A stretch of DNA of 64,000 nucleotides from Odiellus spinosus (taxonomy: Eukaryota; Arthropoda; Arachnida; Opiliones; Phalangiidae): contig OY987226.1 in the NCBI GenBank assembly GCA_963920705.1, forward strand, positions 8,806,501-8,870,500, written 5' to 3'. Positions within the stretch are counted from its first letter, which is position 1, and the number at the start of each line of letters is the position of its first letter. Of this stretch, positions 37,160-48,989 are shown in pieces. The translations under genes were made by a program, and so were the position numbers. The notes under the pieces were generated by a model. That model had not been told where the DNA came from, made no database searches, and saw nothing but the letters and a program-made list of their open reading frames with translations.

Positions 37160-38570
37160 ATTTGTCGTAACGAGCTGAATGTTAACGTTTTCTTTTCGGT
37201 GAAATATAGTCAACGAGATACATCTAGACATCAATAATTATTAAAATAATTACCTATAGAAATACAGGCTACAGCAAATGATAAAAATACACCATATATA
37301 CAAAAAAATCTTTACAAAAAGCTATTCTAACTTTTATTTGAAATAATGACCAAACCAGGGCAAACTATACATATTAGTAATTAATGTCTCTTTCCCGCGT
37401 GTCTCGAAGCTTCTCCCCTCTCATACCATAGGTCGGTCCCAAACCCGTTTTCTCTCCCTTATGACGAGTAACAAAATGCCGATTAGAGAGTCGACCTTAT
37501 TGTTTGCGAATGCGGAAAGATCTCCAATTCTCTCGCGTTTAACCCTTGCTCCCCCTAAATTTACCGTCGGAAATTGCATCATTTACAAAGCTAAGCTCCC
37601 CTTAAAGGGATATTGAAAATTATACATTAATTTACTTATTTTTAATTAATTAAGCCAGAATTATAACAGAACTTACTATTTAAATATTATAATAAGCATT
37701 TTTAAATTCAAAATTCGCTAATATTAAATCTCAAGGACGCATTTAAAATATTCTTCAATTAACTCAATTCAAAGGTTTATTCTCAATGCAAATTCAAACT
37801 TCGTTAAGTCTAGCCTAATTTAATTAATAATATTAGTCTCCAAATAAACTGAAAATTTAATTGTCATAGATTTGAGTATGAAGGATCTTAAAACTTTTCT
37901 CTGCCTTACACACTATTACTTAAATTCCAATAAACCAAATTTAGTTCTAAGAATAGGCGATAGATTAAAAATTACTATTAAACTTTAAACTCCATAATCC
38001 CTTCAATATTACAGATTTAGTTCCGCTTGAAAATAGACGGAAATTTCTTCGGAAACGTATCTTTCGGCCTAAGTGAAATCTAAGAGTGATTTTGACTTCA
38101 TATATCGCTCGAGCTTTTGGTTAAAAGAGGCGCCCGAAACGTTGGCCGCACAAAGCTCAGCACCAAAACGGAATCACAAGGCGTGGCTATCTTCTCTGTT
38201 ATAGGCTTAACATTAGGTTGCGCGTGGTATGTGCTGGTGGTAGTAGGATTCTCGAATACAATGGCTTCGGATCATTAATAAACGACACCAGATTTGTAGG
38301 ACCCTATCCCCTATACACCAAGCTTTTCCTTTATGTTCAGAGACCAGAGTATCTTTTCCCCAAAGGGGGGGGGGCATCCCCTATTTTCCTTTATCCCGAA
38401 AGGAGAAGGTTAAATTTATGTTGTAAGGAGAAGAACACAATTTTGTTCAGTTTTCATGCACGAAGTACAAAGATCTAGGTATACTTTCTATGTGATTTGG
38501 TTTGTTAGAAATAACGAGTACAGTAACTTCCAGCGTAGTGCAAACTCAAACTTAATTCGACTATAGTGTA
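37160..38570. other. Unannotated stretch
   Basis: AT-rich, with a short G run near 38366. No supported gene. Confidence 0.5.
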
Positions 38571-38581
38571 TATTTCACCTT

Positions 38582-38682
38582 GAATTGGCAGAACTCGCAA
38601 AAGCTATAGGATTCCTTTATCTCGTTGTAATTAAATAAAAGAGATAAAGGGGTAGTGTAGCTTTGCGCGTGATGCCAATTCA
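38582..38682. repeat. Imperfect hairpin, about 42-bp arms
   Basis: GAATTGGCAGAACTCGCAAA and CCTTTATCTC on the left pair with GAGATAAAGGGG and CGTGATGCCAATTC on the right across an AT-rich loop. The right arm resembles 36001-36032 and 59425-59470. Confidence 0.5.
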
Positions 38683-38689
38683 ATTTGGA

Positions 38690-41460
38690 ACAAACTAAAT
38701 ATATAAGTAGTTGTCTTAATATATTGTATCTCCACTTTTTCAAGGATGAATGGAAAACGATGGCACTATGTGTAAAGATCCCGTCGATCCCGTTTACAAG
38801 AAGTAAGGTTTAATGAAGACAAGTGAAAAGGCAGTGGGAAATTTGGCTTAGAAACTTAATCATTAAACCTTATACTAGTTTTTACCACGATTTAACCGTA
38901 CAGAAAATATAATATTATATTAAAATTAAGGTTCAATTTATGGTTAGAGACTCCAAAATTAAATGTTTTTTATATTTGGTTTTGTTAGTTACTATAGTGA
39001 TCTTAAAGTGTATTTTACAATTCTTGAAGTGAACTGGAATTTGCAGTGTACTTTTGCCACTGTTTGCCGTTATTGGACGAGTATGAGTACCAAATTTTAT
39101 TACTCATCTAGTATCCATTGTTAATAGTCCTAGCTAAAATACTATAATTGCTTATGAGTAAATTTATTAGAGTTTGAGATGTTGAACGTGTAAGTGTAGT
39201 TATTTATAGTTTCAACCATACATCGGTAACATAGCATATGATATATTCCAGTTAAAGGTAGCTAAGTAGTTAATGCGCGCGTTTTTCGTGCAATTTCTCA
39301 AACTCTCTGGTACGTATCGTCGTCAATTCCTGGAACAATATAGTTATATATTGTTGAATAGAATGGAAAAGAAGAGAGACAGAGTGTATTACAGGGTTTT
39401 GCCGCATGCACTGACATATCTTTCCGTCTATTTGCGTGTAAGTATAAGGCAAGACAAAACTTTTTCCTTTTATTCGGCCCCAAAATCCAACTGAATGTGT
39501 AAGGGCACGAAAAGCTAATTTATTAAGAAAGCGCGCTGTCTTGTAATATCGAGCGAGAAAACGTTTTATACAAAAGGGGGTGTGGTTCTGGATACGTCGT
39601 TCTCTCTCCATCTCTTTTGTTCGTTTCAGACTCGGGGCGTCTTTTGTAGCAGTCTATTAATTATTAGGATTTTTGAAATAAAGAGTGATTTAGCAATTAC
39701 ACGTAATGTCTTATAGAAACTGGGGTAATTGTTTTACGTTAGCTTTGGTCTGTCTGCAAAATATACCGAGTGCGAGGGGAATATATAGATATATAAGTAT
39801 GTATATTATTATTAATTTCCATTCTGTTCTTTATACACGAACAATGTCTTCGCCAACGATATAACAACGAATCTTTTATGTTAAAGCAACATAGTTTCAA
39901 TATCATCAAACTATAAGAAACCTAATTATAATTACACGAAATTGTAGGAAACATAATTCTGATTATATCTAATTTGCGAAAAGATTCACTATATATCGGA
40001 AAATTACAATATCACTAAAATTTAGAAAAATTTAATATCTTCAGATAATTTAATTTCAATATCGTCAAGCCAACGTTTAATTTTATAGATGTAGACTTCA
40101 TTGTAGTTATATAATTTAAAAAAAATATTTGATTAAGAAACACGTGGAGATATTATTTTAACTTGTACAAAACTTGATGGGCCCATGTCAAGAGTCAACG
40201 TATACATAACCTAATCCAAATCCCTTCAAAGTGTACAAAGAAAGAAAAGTAAACGAAACGGGTCAACGTGAACAAAAACCTAATTCTATAACACGTATAA
40301 GAAAGTCTTAACTCACGTAGCTATAGCTCCAAATCCTTATATATAGAAGAATCGATTATATTTATCTTTTAAACCCGATCCAAAAATCACATCGAATAAA
40401 AAGAGCCTATCAAAGCTTTGGTATTTCACCAAATAAACCTCCCAAAGAATAGGGTACATATATAGGAATAAACCCCATCTATTTATAGTAACGTCAAAGG
40501 ATATAGGGCTCAAAATTCCTTAACCAATTCCGACCGCGGTTGGGGTTTTGCCTCGAAGGCGAATGTCAGAAAGTTATCATTAGGCTCGAGCGAGTCTCAC
40601 TCCGTGTTACTCAATTAGGAAAGACGAGAGAGAGAGAGGACGATTCAAATAAAGAAAAAGAAAAGTAAGAAAACAAAAAAAAGCATCATGAAGGTCCGAA
40701 TATAATAAAAAAAATATACTAAATAAATTGGAGAGAGCGAAAATATAACTCGCCGAAGAGTTGGATATTGCTAACTCGGTTAACACGGCCACAATATTTC
40801 TACCATTATCGAGTTTCGCCGCCATCACGACGGTGGCGCCAACCTCTGGTGTGCCCCAATCAATAGCCATAAATTTAAGCCCCGTTGCGCCCTATTGATA
40901 GTGGAGCGAGAGCCCCCATTCCCTTAACCAATCTCTTCTAGAAGGGGCGCAGTCATGGAGGAGTGTATATTATTTAAGACCTTATATAAATATATTTAGT
41001 GCGAAATTGTGGTAACTCGTGATATAAGATTATAGGAAAATTCATATTTACAAAACTGATTTGGTTTATAGTTCTGTTCGGTTAAATTTTGGGTTTATAT
41101 ATTACATAAATTATAATTGAAGGTTGAGAAAATGACATCGATTCAATATTACACGATGTTCATACCCATTGCTAAAACAATCGCGCTCCAATTACCTCCA
41201 AAACATGCAAGAATTGCCCCCTTATGAACATGCTAGTTTCCCTTTGCATCGTGGAAGCGCGCGCTTGACAACGTCAGTCGTCACTGTGCGTAACGCCGTA
41301 AGACAGTTTCCGCCGAATAAAGAGTCGGAGGATTGTCATAGATAGACGAAGAGAACTCGCATTTCACTCTCGAGTAGGTTAAATTGAAGACGAATCTAGC
41401 CAAGAACTAACTTATGAATATCGAGAATGTAGGAAGCTGATACCCTAGTAGCTACGGTGA
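38690..41460. other. Unannotated stretch
   Basis: No supported gene. An open frame at 40607-40870 (minus) starts plausibly (MAIDWGTPEVGATVV) but degenerates into a low-complexity Leu/Phe tail. Confidence 0.5.
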
Positions 41461-41468
41461 CACTAGCA

Positions 41469-41666
41469 TTTCGTAATCGATTTGAAACGGTAAAGTCAAA
41501 TTGATATTCAAATCACCAGGAATCGTGTTAAGCGTCACGTGTTCACGCGTTATCTTTATAAATCGATTTATGGTAGCTTCATCTATCGGTTGTTGAAACC
41601 AAATCGGCATGAAACTGGTTCCCGAAGCAGTTTCGGGAAATCGAATCAAATCGATTCAAGAAAAGA
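41469..41666 (+). repeat. Dispersed 200-bp repeat, copy 1
   Basis: Shares with 54848-55047 the blocks CGTCACGTGTTCA, TTATCTTTATAAATCGATTT, AACTGGTTCCCGAAGCAGTT and AAATCGAATCAAATCGATTC, same orientation and spacing. Confidence 0.8.
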
Positions 41667-41699
41667 CATAGCGAAACGTTTTGAAACGGTTTAAATCGA

Positions 41700-43140
41700 T
41701 GCAAGTCATCAAGTGAAAAAATATTTATATTTTTGGCAACTGCAAAGAACACTTCGACCCAAATGGTGAAAAATACTGTAGATGGGTCTCTAATAGTATG
41801 AAGAATATAGGCCTTGGAGAATTTTTCATCTGACCCGTGCAGATTAAGCACTTCTTTGTGGAAACTAAATCCACCTTCGTACGTTCTAGAGATTCAGAAG
41901 TTACTTCTTGGTATATAGTCCAGCTGACGAAGAGGAACAGAATGAAGCGAGATATCTCTCTTCTACTCTCTCTTCCCCATAACATTGCCTATCTCAGTTT
42001 GATTTCGAGTTCGAAAGAGTTTCTGCTATAATAAAAGTTAACTTGGGGAGAAATCTTCTCTCTCTCTCTTTATATATAGATATATAAAGTAAATCAAATA
42101 TTTTTAAAGGGAAAGCATGCGCAGGCTTACAGTCCAAAAGTTTAAATGTCAAATTATGGACTAAAATAATTTAATTTACGCGTTTCCAAGGGTAACCTGA
42201 TCTGGTTTATCAGATAGAAATGGATATTTATCTGAAGAATATGGGTTGAACATCTGATACTTTTCCACGTGAACAAAAATAATTGCAATTTTGAGATATA
42301 TCCTAACAATTCTATTAGGTGTATGTTATATTTTAATTAACCTGTTTTGAGATATTTTATTGGCATTGGTTGTCGAAGTTATTTTATACTGGTTGACAGC
42401 GCGATAGGTTCTACAAGCTATATTCTTTTAGGACAGGGACCAATGAAAAATAAAAATTATAGCTAGTCCAATAATGTTATTTTTTTTTATAATATACTTT
42501 AATTCTAATTATCCTTTATGTAAAAAATTTAATAACGTTTTGGGCAAATTTCTTAGTTGTTCGTGTCATTTTGAAACAATTAGAATCCGAATGAAACTTG
42601 TTCTTTACGACGGGAAGAAAAATTTTGCAACTATTTCCCTAGGCAAATCGATTAATTTTCAAAATTATATTTTCTCTTTCGCGAACAATTTTCTGGGAAG
42701 GAGGAATTTTCCAATTAAAAGAGATTACGCAAAGAGGATTGCAAACTTATAGCGAAGAACGCGGTACGCGATTAAAATGATGTTTACCCTATTTATAGTT
42801 TATGAAATTAAATTTTTCAAGATATAGAATACATCCCGTGTCGCGAATAATTGTAATTGAAAATTATAATATAATACTAGATGAGTATGAAAGGATTATT
42901 ATTATTATTTGGAAACTATAAAAGCCCCTTTACTCCAGAGACAAAATTTTCAAATACATAAGGACCTGTCACTATAGCGAAGGATCAGTGTTATTGCTAT
43001 TATTTAAAACCTTGGAAGGATAAGGTCGCCGATAGATAACTCCATGCAAAATCATTCGAGATTTCTGGGACAATGACTCGTGCGAACTCGATCGATAAAT
43101 ATTCGACTAGAACACTCTCGATCGGTCATATGACTCATGG
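41700..43140. other. Unannotated stretch
   Basis: AT-rich; no supported gene. Confidence 0.5.
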
Positions 43141-43149
43141 AACAAAAAA

Positions 43150-43690
43150 GCCTCATTTGAACAGTTTCCCCCAATTTTGGAGGTTTTTGAAGGACATTTG
43201 AAGGAACTTTTCGAGGTACTTTTTTCAGAAAAGTAAAATAATTTTTCATCTCTATGTAGAAAGACAGCAAAGAGCCAAAAGGAAAGAAAGCCTGACGTCA
43301 TAGAACCCCCTTATTTAGGGAGCGCTTGTAAGGGCTAACAATTTAACTCCCTCGCTAAAGGGAGATGACACCGAGGTGAGAGATAGAAGCCTCTGACGTA
43401 TCAATGTTTCCCTTGATAACTCGTGTACTGATTTAGAACTGAAGCAATATAGCTAAAGGCCGGGAGATATAAATACTCGTATTGGTGTTATTACCCCCTT
43501 TTCTACATATGCCTCAACGAACAGTTTTCCCCCAAATTTTGGAGGTTTTTGAAGGACATTCGAGGAAACTTTTCGAGGTACTTTTTTCATTTCTATATAC
43601 ACATAAATCGTGTAATGAAGCAATATAGCTAAAGGCAGGGAGATACAAATACTCGTATTGGCATCATTATCCCCGTTTCTACATTTGTTC
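43150..43690 (+). repeat. Interleaved tandem duplication
   Basis: Block A (GGAGGTTTTTGAAGGACATT, ending TCGAGGTACTTTTTTCA) occurs at 43150-43227 and 43511-43588. Block B (GAAGCAATATAGCTAAAGGC and ATACTCGTATTGG) occurs at 43441-43510 and 43617-43686. The order A-B-A-B points to duplication of a unit of a few hundred bp, with later indels. Confidence 0.75.
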
Positions 43691-43699
43691 GACCTTCAT

Positions 43700-46160
43700 T
43701 TGGTAGCACGCTCAAATTTAGACTAGCTTTATTTGTAAATCTACAAATCGGAGAGATAAGACGTAGTTAAACCTTATACGTGATGTCAAATCATGCTTGA
43801 ATTGACTATAGTCGTATCTGGATCTTCATTCTTCGCCCCTAGCGACACATTCCCGTCGAAACGATCGGTTCGGAAAAGTGCGAAATTTGTTTTCCCTTTC
43901 GAACAGACAAATTCCCTTGGAAATTTCGCCCAATCCCTTACCTTACCAAGTCCTCCACCTTTTGCTTAGGCCTTGGCCTTCTATTGGTCTTATATCTTAT
44001 AAACACAATACTATATAGATATAATATAAGAAAGTCTTAAATCCCAGACATAGTAGATATGGAGTTTCTGGGCACCACCAACCAAAATGGTCACTGTCCC
44101 ATATATTTACCTCTCTCTATTCCAATATAAGTTATATAAAACTCAGCCCTAACCAACGGTTTATGAAAAGAAGGGAAAATCGACTGATTTAAATATTCTA
44201 ACACCCTTCCATCACGTCCGTTATTGGAACCCTAGAGAATAATTAAAAACATGAGTTACTTTTCATCTAACTACAAAATTATTACTGTTTTCGAGAGCCA
44301 TTATTTGAGGAAGAAATGGCGGGAAATTTTTGGATCGCCAACATTTGTCATTCTTAGATTTTTCACCAATTTCAACAGAATTTACTGGTATAGAATCACT
44401 AAAGGCCCAAGGTGCATGCTGCTAATTCTAAGCGGTCGTTATAATAAGATCCTTCCGTAAGATACTGCTTATTGCCACGGGTGCTATAGTTTTGAGGGAA
44501 GACGGCGTTTATTGACACGGTATATCCAATGTCAATAAGAACTGCATTTGGCACAACCTTATTGAGCTACAGCTGTTATATCAAATCAACCATTTAACGT
44601 TGAAATATTGTTACCGGTTCGAATTGGTACTAATATGCCAAATTAAGGTTAACTTAAAATGAACTGATGCAACTTATAAAAACCTTGTAGAACTCGTAAT
44701 TATTTCAATATCTGTTTTAACGATTTTTGCGTATCTTTTTGCGTCCTTTAGCTTTGAATAAGTACTGAAGTCACTGATTTTAAGGATGATAACAATGTTC
44801 TAATATAGATAGGAAAAAAAAAGGGCTTCTAGAAGAATTTGTGCGTAAAAATTCAGACATAAGTTATTGGAGAACGTTTATCCGAAGATAAACGTTAGAA
44901 GCTTTATCAATTAACAAGTTACTCGAGTTAAAACGTATAACAATGGATAAGAATATTCGTATTCTTAAAATTCATGAAAAATAAAAATATATTTCAAATT
45001 TACTTACAATTCGAAGAAAATAAATAAAAATCAAGCTTTTAGGTTTAAATTAGATTTATAATTTTTGAAGAAATATAGGTTTTTAAATTTACTAATCCGA
45101 AAATGTAACTCGGATAATATTCTAGGATAAGGCCATGAGTAAAATTTTTTTATTTTATCTGTGAATAAGATAACTGGATTGATAAATAGTATATTTTTAA
45201 GCAATAACAATATCTGAATTCAATTCAGTAAATCTGTCCAATTAATAAAAGTTGCGTAAATTCCGGGCACTATATAAGACATATAGACTGGCTTCTAAAC
45301 CGTGCTTGTCATATACAGTACATCATTTTACAATATAGGCTATTCAACGCGAATATACTAAAACACTCGCCTTCAATTTTGATCAATTCAGCGTATCATC
45401 CATATATTGTATACAGTGTTGAAGCCACGCGAACTATCTAGGAGTGAATTTAGGCTTAGGATTACTAGGAGTTACGACTGGGACTAGGGAAGGGGGCAGA
45501 GGGGGGAGAGAGAGAGAGAGGACTGATTCGGGTCAGCTTACCGAGAAAGGGTGAGTAAGTTAGAGGCCCCTTAACCCCTCCCGCGTCCCGAAACCAATGA
45601 TGCCAACGCATCCCAGCCGTGTTATAGATAAAGCTAGATCTATATAGGGCGCGAGCGAAGAGCCATATCTTAGATTGGTGTAGAATCCCCCGGGGAACCC
45701 GAGTATCCTCTAGAGCAGCGCCGGAGCAGCAGCGTGGCCGACTAACTCGTTCTTCCAAGACGCCAACTTCTCCCCAACCTCTAGAAAACTTCACCCCCCC
45801 CTTCCCCGCGTTAAAGAGAAGGTCATAAGGAGAAACTTTGTAGAGATTTAAAAATCTCTAAGTTAATATTGACATTGAAATCCCAAAACTCTCTAAAAAC
45901 ATTTCCTTCAAATCTAAATGAAAGCGTTCACATTAAAAAATATTATATATGAATGGCCATGTTATAAAACGTAAAAAAATGTTTACACAATATTTTTTTC
46001 AAACCTTTAAAAGGTTATAAATTAAAAGTTCAACACCCTCTTGGGAGAAATAAAGTCGTATATTACTACCCACCAATTGATAATCCCTCCTCCTGTACAA
46101 CTCAGGCTCGCTTTACAGGTGAATTAATCTAAGTGTTAATATTGGAAACAAATCGATAAT
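43700..46160. other. Unannotated stretch
   Basis: No supported gene. 45470-45790 is richer in GC with a GAGAGAGAG run; the minus-strand frame there lacks any domain. Confidence 0.5.
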
Positions 46161-46165
46161 TATAG

Positions 46166-46321
46166 GTACGTTCCAACATGCAACTTTGAAACCGTTTTCC
46201 AAACTTTTTAAACGTTCATATCCACTTTTCGAGGTAAACCATATGTTTATTAAGAAAAGAACTTGTAGTTGACCTTTTCGTAACGGTTTAAAAACGATTT
46301 TAAAGTCTTTAGTGTGAACGA
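46166..46321 (-). repeat. Dispersed GTTCACAC-type inverted-repeat element
   Basis: Read on the minus strand it begins CGTTCACACTAAAGACTTTA and contains GTTTTTAAACCGTTACG, matching the copy at 20534. The other end CGTTCCAACATGCAACTTTG resembles it in reverse. Confidence 0.55.
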
Positions 46322-46463
46322 AACTATTATTAGCTTTGGCAACGTATACGCAGAGAATGGGGTGTACCATGACATATAATGGTGCCACTTTGGAAGAAGA
46401 TATCCCATCAATTTCAACGAGATAATAAATAGGTGTTCGATTAAATATTTGTATTGATAATAT

Positions 46464-46780
46464 CAAGAATCCATTCAGGTTCCATAAGAATATGGGAGCA
46501 TAGCTTTAGCCTCTGGTACCATCCTCCCAAACTTTGTAACAAAAGTTCGTCTGCAATTTTCCCAACATTTGTACGCTTAGATCTTTTTTCGGTCAGCTCC
46601 ATTTTTATTACCCAAAATATTATGTCAAGGTCGTTAGTGGCGCGGGTTAATAATATAATGTCAGGAGCGATTTACTTGAAAAATCGATTCGAAGCGGACG
46701 AACTTTTGCTACAAAGTTTGGGAGGATGGTTATTGAATCGCGGCCCTCCCATATTCTTATGGAATCTGAATGGATTCTTG
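46464..46780 (+). mobile_element. MITE family P2, copy 2 (7-bp duplication)
   Basis: 317 bp, ends CAAGAATCCATTCAG, flanked by the perfect 7-bp repeat ATAATAT (46457-46463, 46781-46787). It keeps the uninterrupted site into which the hAT-like element inserted in the copy at 19898. Confidence 0.93.
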
Positions 46781-46787
46781 ATAATAT

Positions 46788-47268
46788 TAGTCTGATACTT
46801 TTCTAATTCGCAAAATACTTCTCTACTAGTTATATTTTGCTAAATATATTTAAGTTTTAACAGAAGGATTGCCCTCTATTTTTATAACGTAACGTTTAGT
46901 TTTAATTGAAGGGGCTTTTTTTGTTTCAGGTCTTAAATGATCTACTTCAAAAATTAAGCTAAATTAACGAGATAAAACTTCTCATGCATAACCGACTTGT
47001 CTCATTAATTACTTCACGCTCTCATTAATAGTAAGAAGAATTGTTTAATCTGAATAATGAAATTAAAGGGGAATTCTGAAAATATCACATGACTTTTTAC
47101 AGAGAAACTAACCCCCCCTCCCCCAAATGTTTCCACTATGAAGAACTAGAAGAACTGAAGTGTTTAAGGAGTTATTGTGAAACTGAAACTTTAAACTTAA
47201 ATGTCTTTGAGTCTATGTAACTCAAATATTACTGCAGGTCCAATTATTACCGTAATGAGTTTCTTTTA
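46788..47268. other. Unannotated stretch
   Basis: AT-rich; no supported gene. Confidence 0.5.
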
Positions 47269-47272
47269 TTAA

Positions 47273-47705
47273 AGGGAGATGCAACCTAACAACAAGTGAT
47301 TTTTTATCGATTCCTTATTGTTTAAATAACCCTAATCCACTATTTAAAAAATTTACAAACAAATATTAAACTAGAAATAAATTTAAAACTTACCCTGAAA
47401 ATAGGCTTAGTGGGATTCATGGAGGTCCTGTTTTCCTCGCGTGTAAGGTCTAGCGACCAATCGCGCGCGACGTAAGTCTCGTGGAGATCTCGCGTGAACG
47501 ACGGGCCTTTGCTCATTGGTCGCTAGACCTTACACGGACGCGATTCAGGATCTCCATGAATCCCCCTAAGCCTATTTTCAGGGTAAGTTTTAAATTTATT
47601 TCTAGTTTAATATTTGTACTGTAAACTTTTTATCGGTGGATTAGGCCTATTTAAACAATAAGGAATCGATAAAAAAATCACTTGTAATTAGGTTGCATTC
47701 TCCCT
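47273..47705. mobile_element. TTAA-flanked MITE, family T, copy 2
   Basis: 433-bp palindromic element between TTAA 47269-47272 and TTAA 47706-47709. The ends AGGGAGATGCAACC and, in reverse complement, AGGGAGAATGCAACC agree but for one base. Arms run for about 190 bp. Confidence 0.93.
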
Positions 47706-47938
47706 TTAAAGAAACCGTACGAGTTTATTTAATGTAATTATAAAATTAAAATTCAATTAAATTTTTGGGTAGTTTATGTAGAAAGCTCAATGATATCGCC
47801 ACCGTGAGGAAAATTTATTTATTAATTAACAAAAAATTAGGCCTAATATTGTACTCTTCTAGCTTCGCGACCAAAGTACTATACCTAAGTAACATTAGTG
47901 ATAGATAAGCTTCAACTCCATCTATAATTTTTTATTAA

Positions 47939-48984
47939 AGGGATAATGCAACCTAACAACAAACGATTTTACGTCCAACAGTAAAAAAAGTTAAAAATAA
48001 TATTGAACTAGAAATAAATTTAAAACATTAAAATAGGCTTAACTGGATTCATGGAGACATCCTTTAACTTCCCGTATAAGGACTAGCGACCAATGAAATT
48101 GATCATGGTGATCCTGTATTCCCCATATAAGAGCCATCGATCAATGTCATTGGTTGTTAGTCCTTATATGGGGAGTTCGGTTAATCTCCATGAAATCCAG
48201 CTAAAGGGCTGTTCACACGATCCAACTTTTTGACTCAACTAGATGAGTCCAAAAGTTTATTAAACTCGTTCAACTAGATGAGTCAAAAAGTTGAGGAATA
48301 TCATCCTTTTCACACGACTAAACTTTTGCCGCCAATTTTTTATATCCATCTTTTCGAGAGCCAATAAAAATGCTGCAACGATCACGTGATCCAAAGCAGT
48401 GAAATTAGCGACTGATTTAAAAGTCTCGTCGTTTCCGGAGCGAAACAACGCTTGTAGTTCTGTGCAACTGAATTTTGCAAGCAGACTACTCGTAAGGCTG
48501 GCCCCGTAACCCGACTTGCAAATTACCTTTAAAGTGCCATCTACCAACCGCCTAAATAATTACAAATTCGAAAATAACAAAAACGCGAAAAATTCAAATT
48601 AGGCCTAACGAAGAAAATAATCAGATGAAGTTCGCTCCACGATCTTCATTTTGATTGGCCGAAAATATTCATATCAAAAAATTGAGTCAGCAAAACCTCG
48701 GAGAAATGGATCAAGGATCCATTTTTTTCTCGCCAACTTTTTTGCTGACCAAACTCATCCAACTTGTATTCACACGATCCAAGTAATTGACTCAACTCGT
48801 GTTGACTCATCAAGTTGAGTCAAAAAGTTGGATCGTGTGAACGAGCCTTAAGCCTATTTTCCGGATAAGTTTAAAATTTATTTCTAGTTTAATATTTGTT
48901 TGTAATTTTTTTACTGTTGGATTAGGTTTATTTAAACGACAAGGAATGGATAAAAAATCCCTTGTTTTTAGGTTGCATTCTCCT
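47939..48984. mobile_element. TTAA-type MITE, family T, copy 3, interrupted
   Basis: The left end AGGGATAATGCAACCTAACA follows TTAA (47935-47938). The right end GGTTGCATTCTCCTTT is intact but its TTAA has decayed to TTCAA. Removing the 644-bp insertion leaves about 400 bp, normal for the family. Confidence 0.88.
48205..48848. mobile_element. Harbinger-like element nested in family T copy 3
   Basis: 644 bp with inverted ends AGGGCTGTTCACACGATCCA and AGGCTCGTTCACACGATCCA, identical for the next 16 bases. Flanked by TAA (48202-48204, 48849-48851). A 3-bp TWA duplication and G-rich termini are the mark of the PIF/Harbinger superfamily. A 95-codon minus-strand frame inside has no domain I recognise. 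Confidence 0.85.
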
Positions 48985-48989
48985 TTCAA

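Noticed and set aside
40607-40870. 87-codon minus-strand frame starting MAIDWGTPEVGATVVMAAKL
   Set aside because: The start looks gene-like and a GGTAGAAAT donor follows, but no partner exon was found and the tail is low-complexity Leu/Phe.
45465-45794. 109-codon minus-strand frame in a GC-richer patch
   Set aside because: No domain; it ends in a Ser/Pro stretch translated from a GA-repeat.
46454-46795. 113-codon frame across MITE P2 copy 2
   Set aside because: Begins in host flank and runs through both inverted ends of the MITE, so it is accidental.
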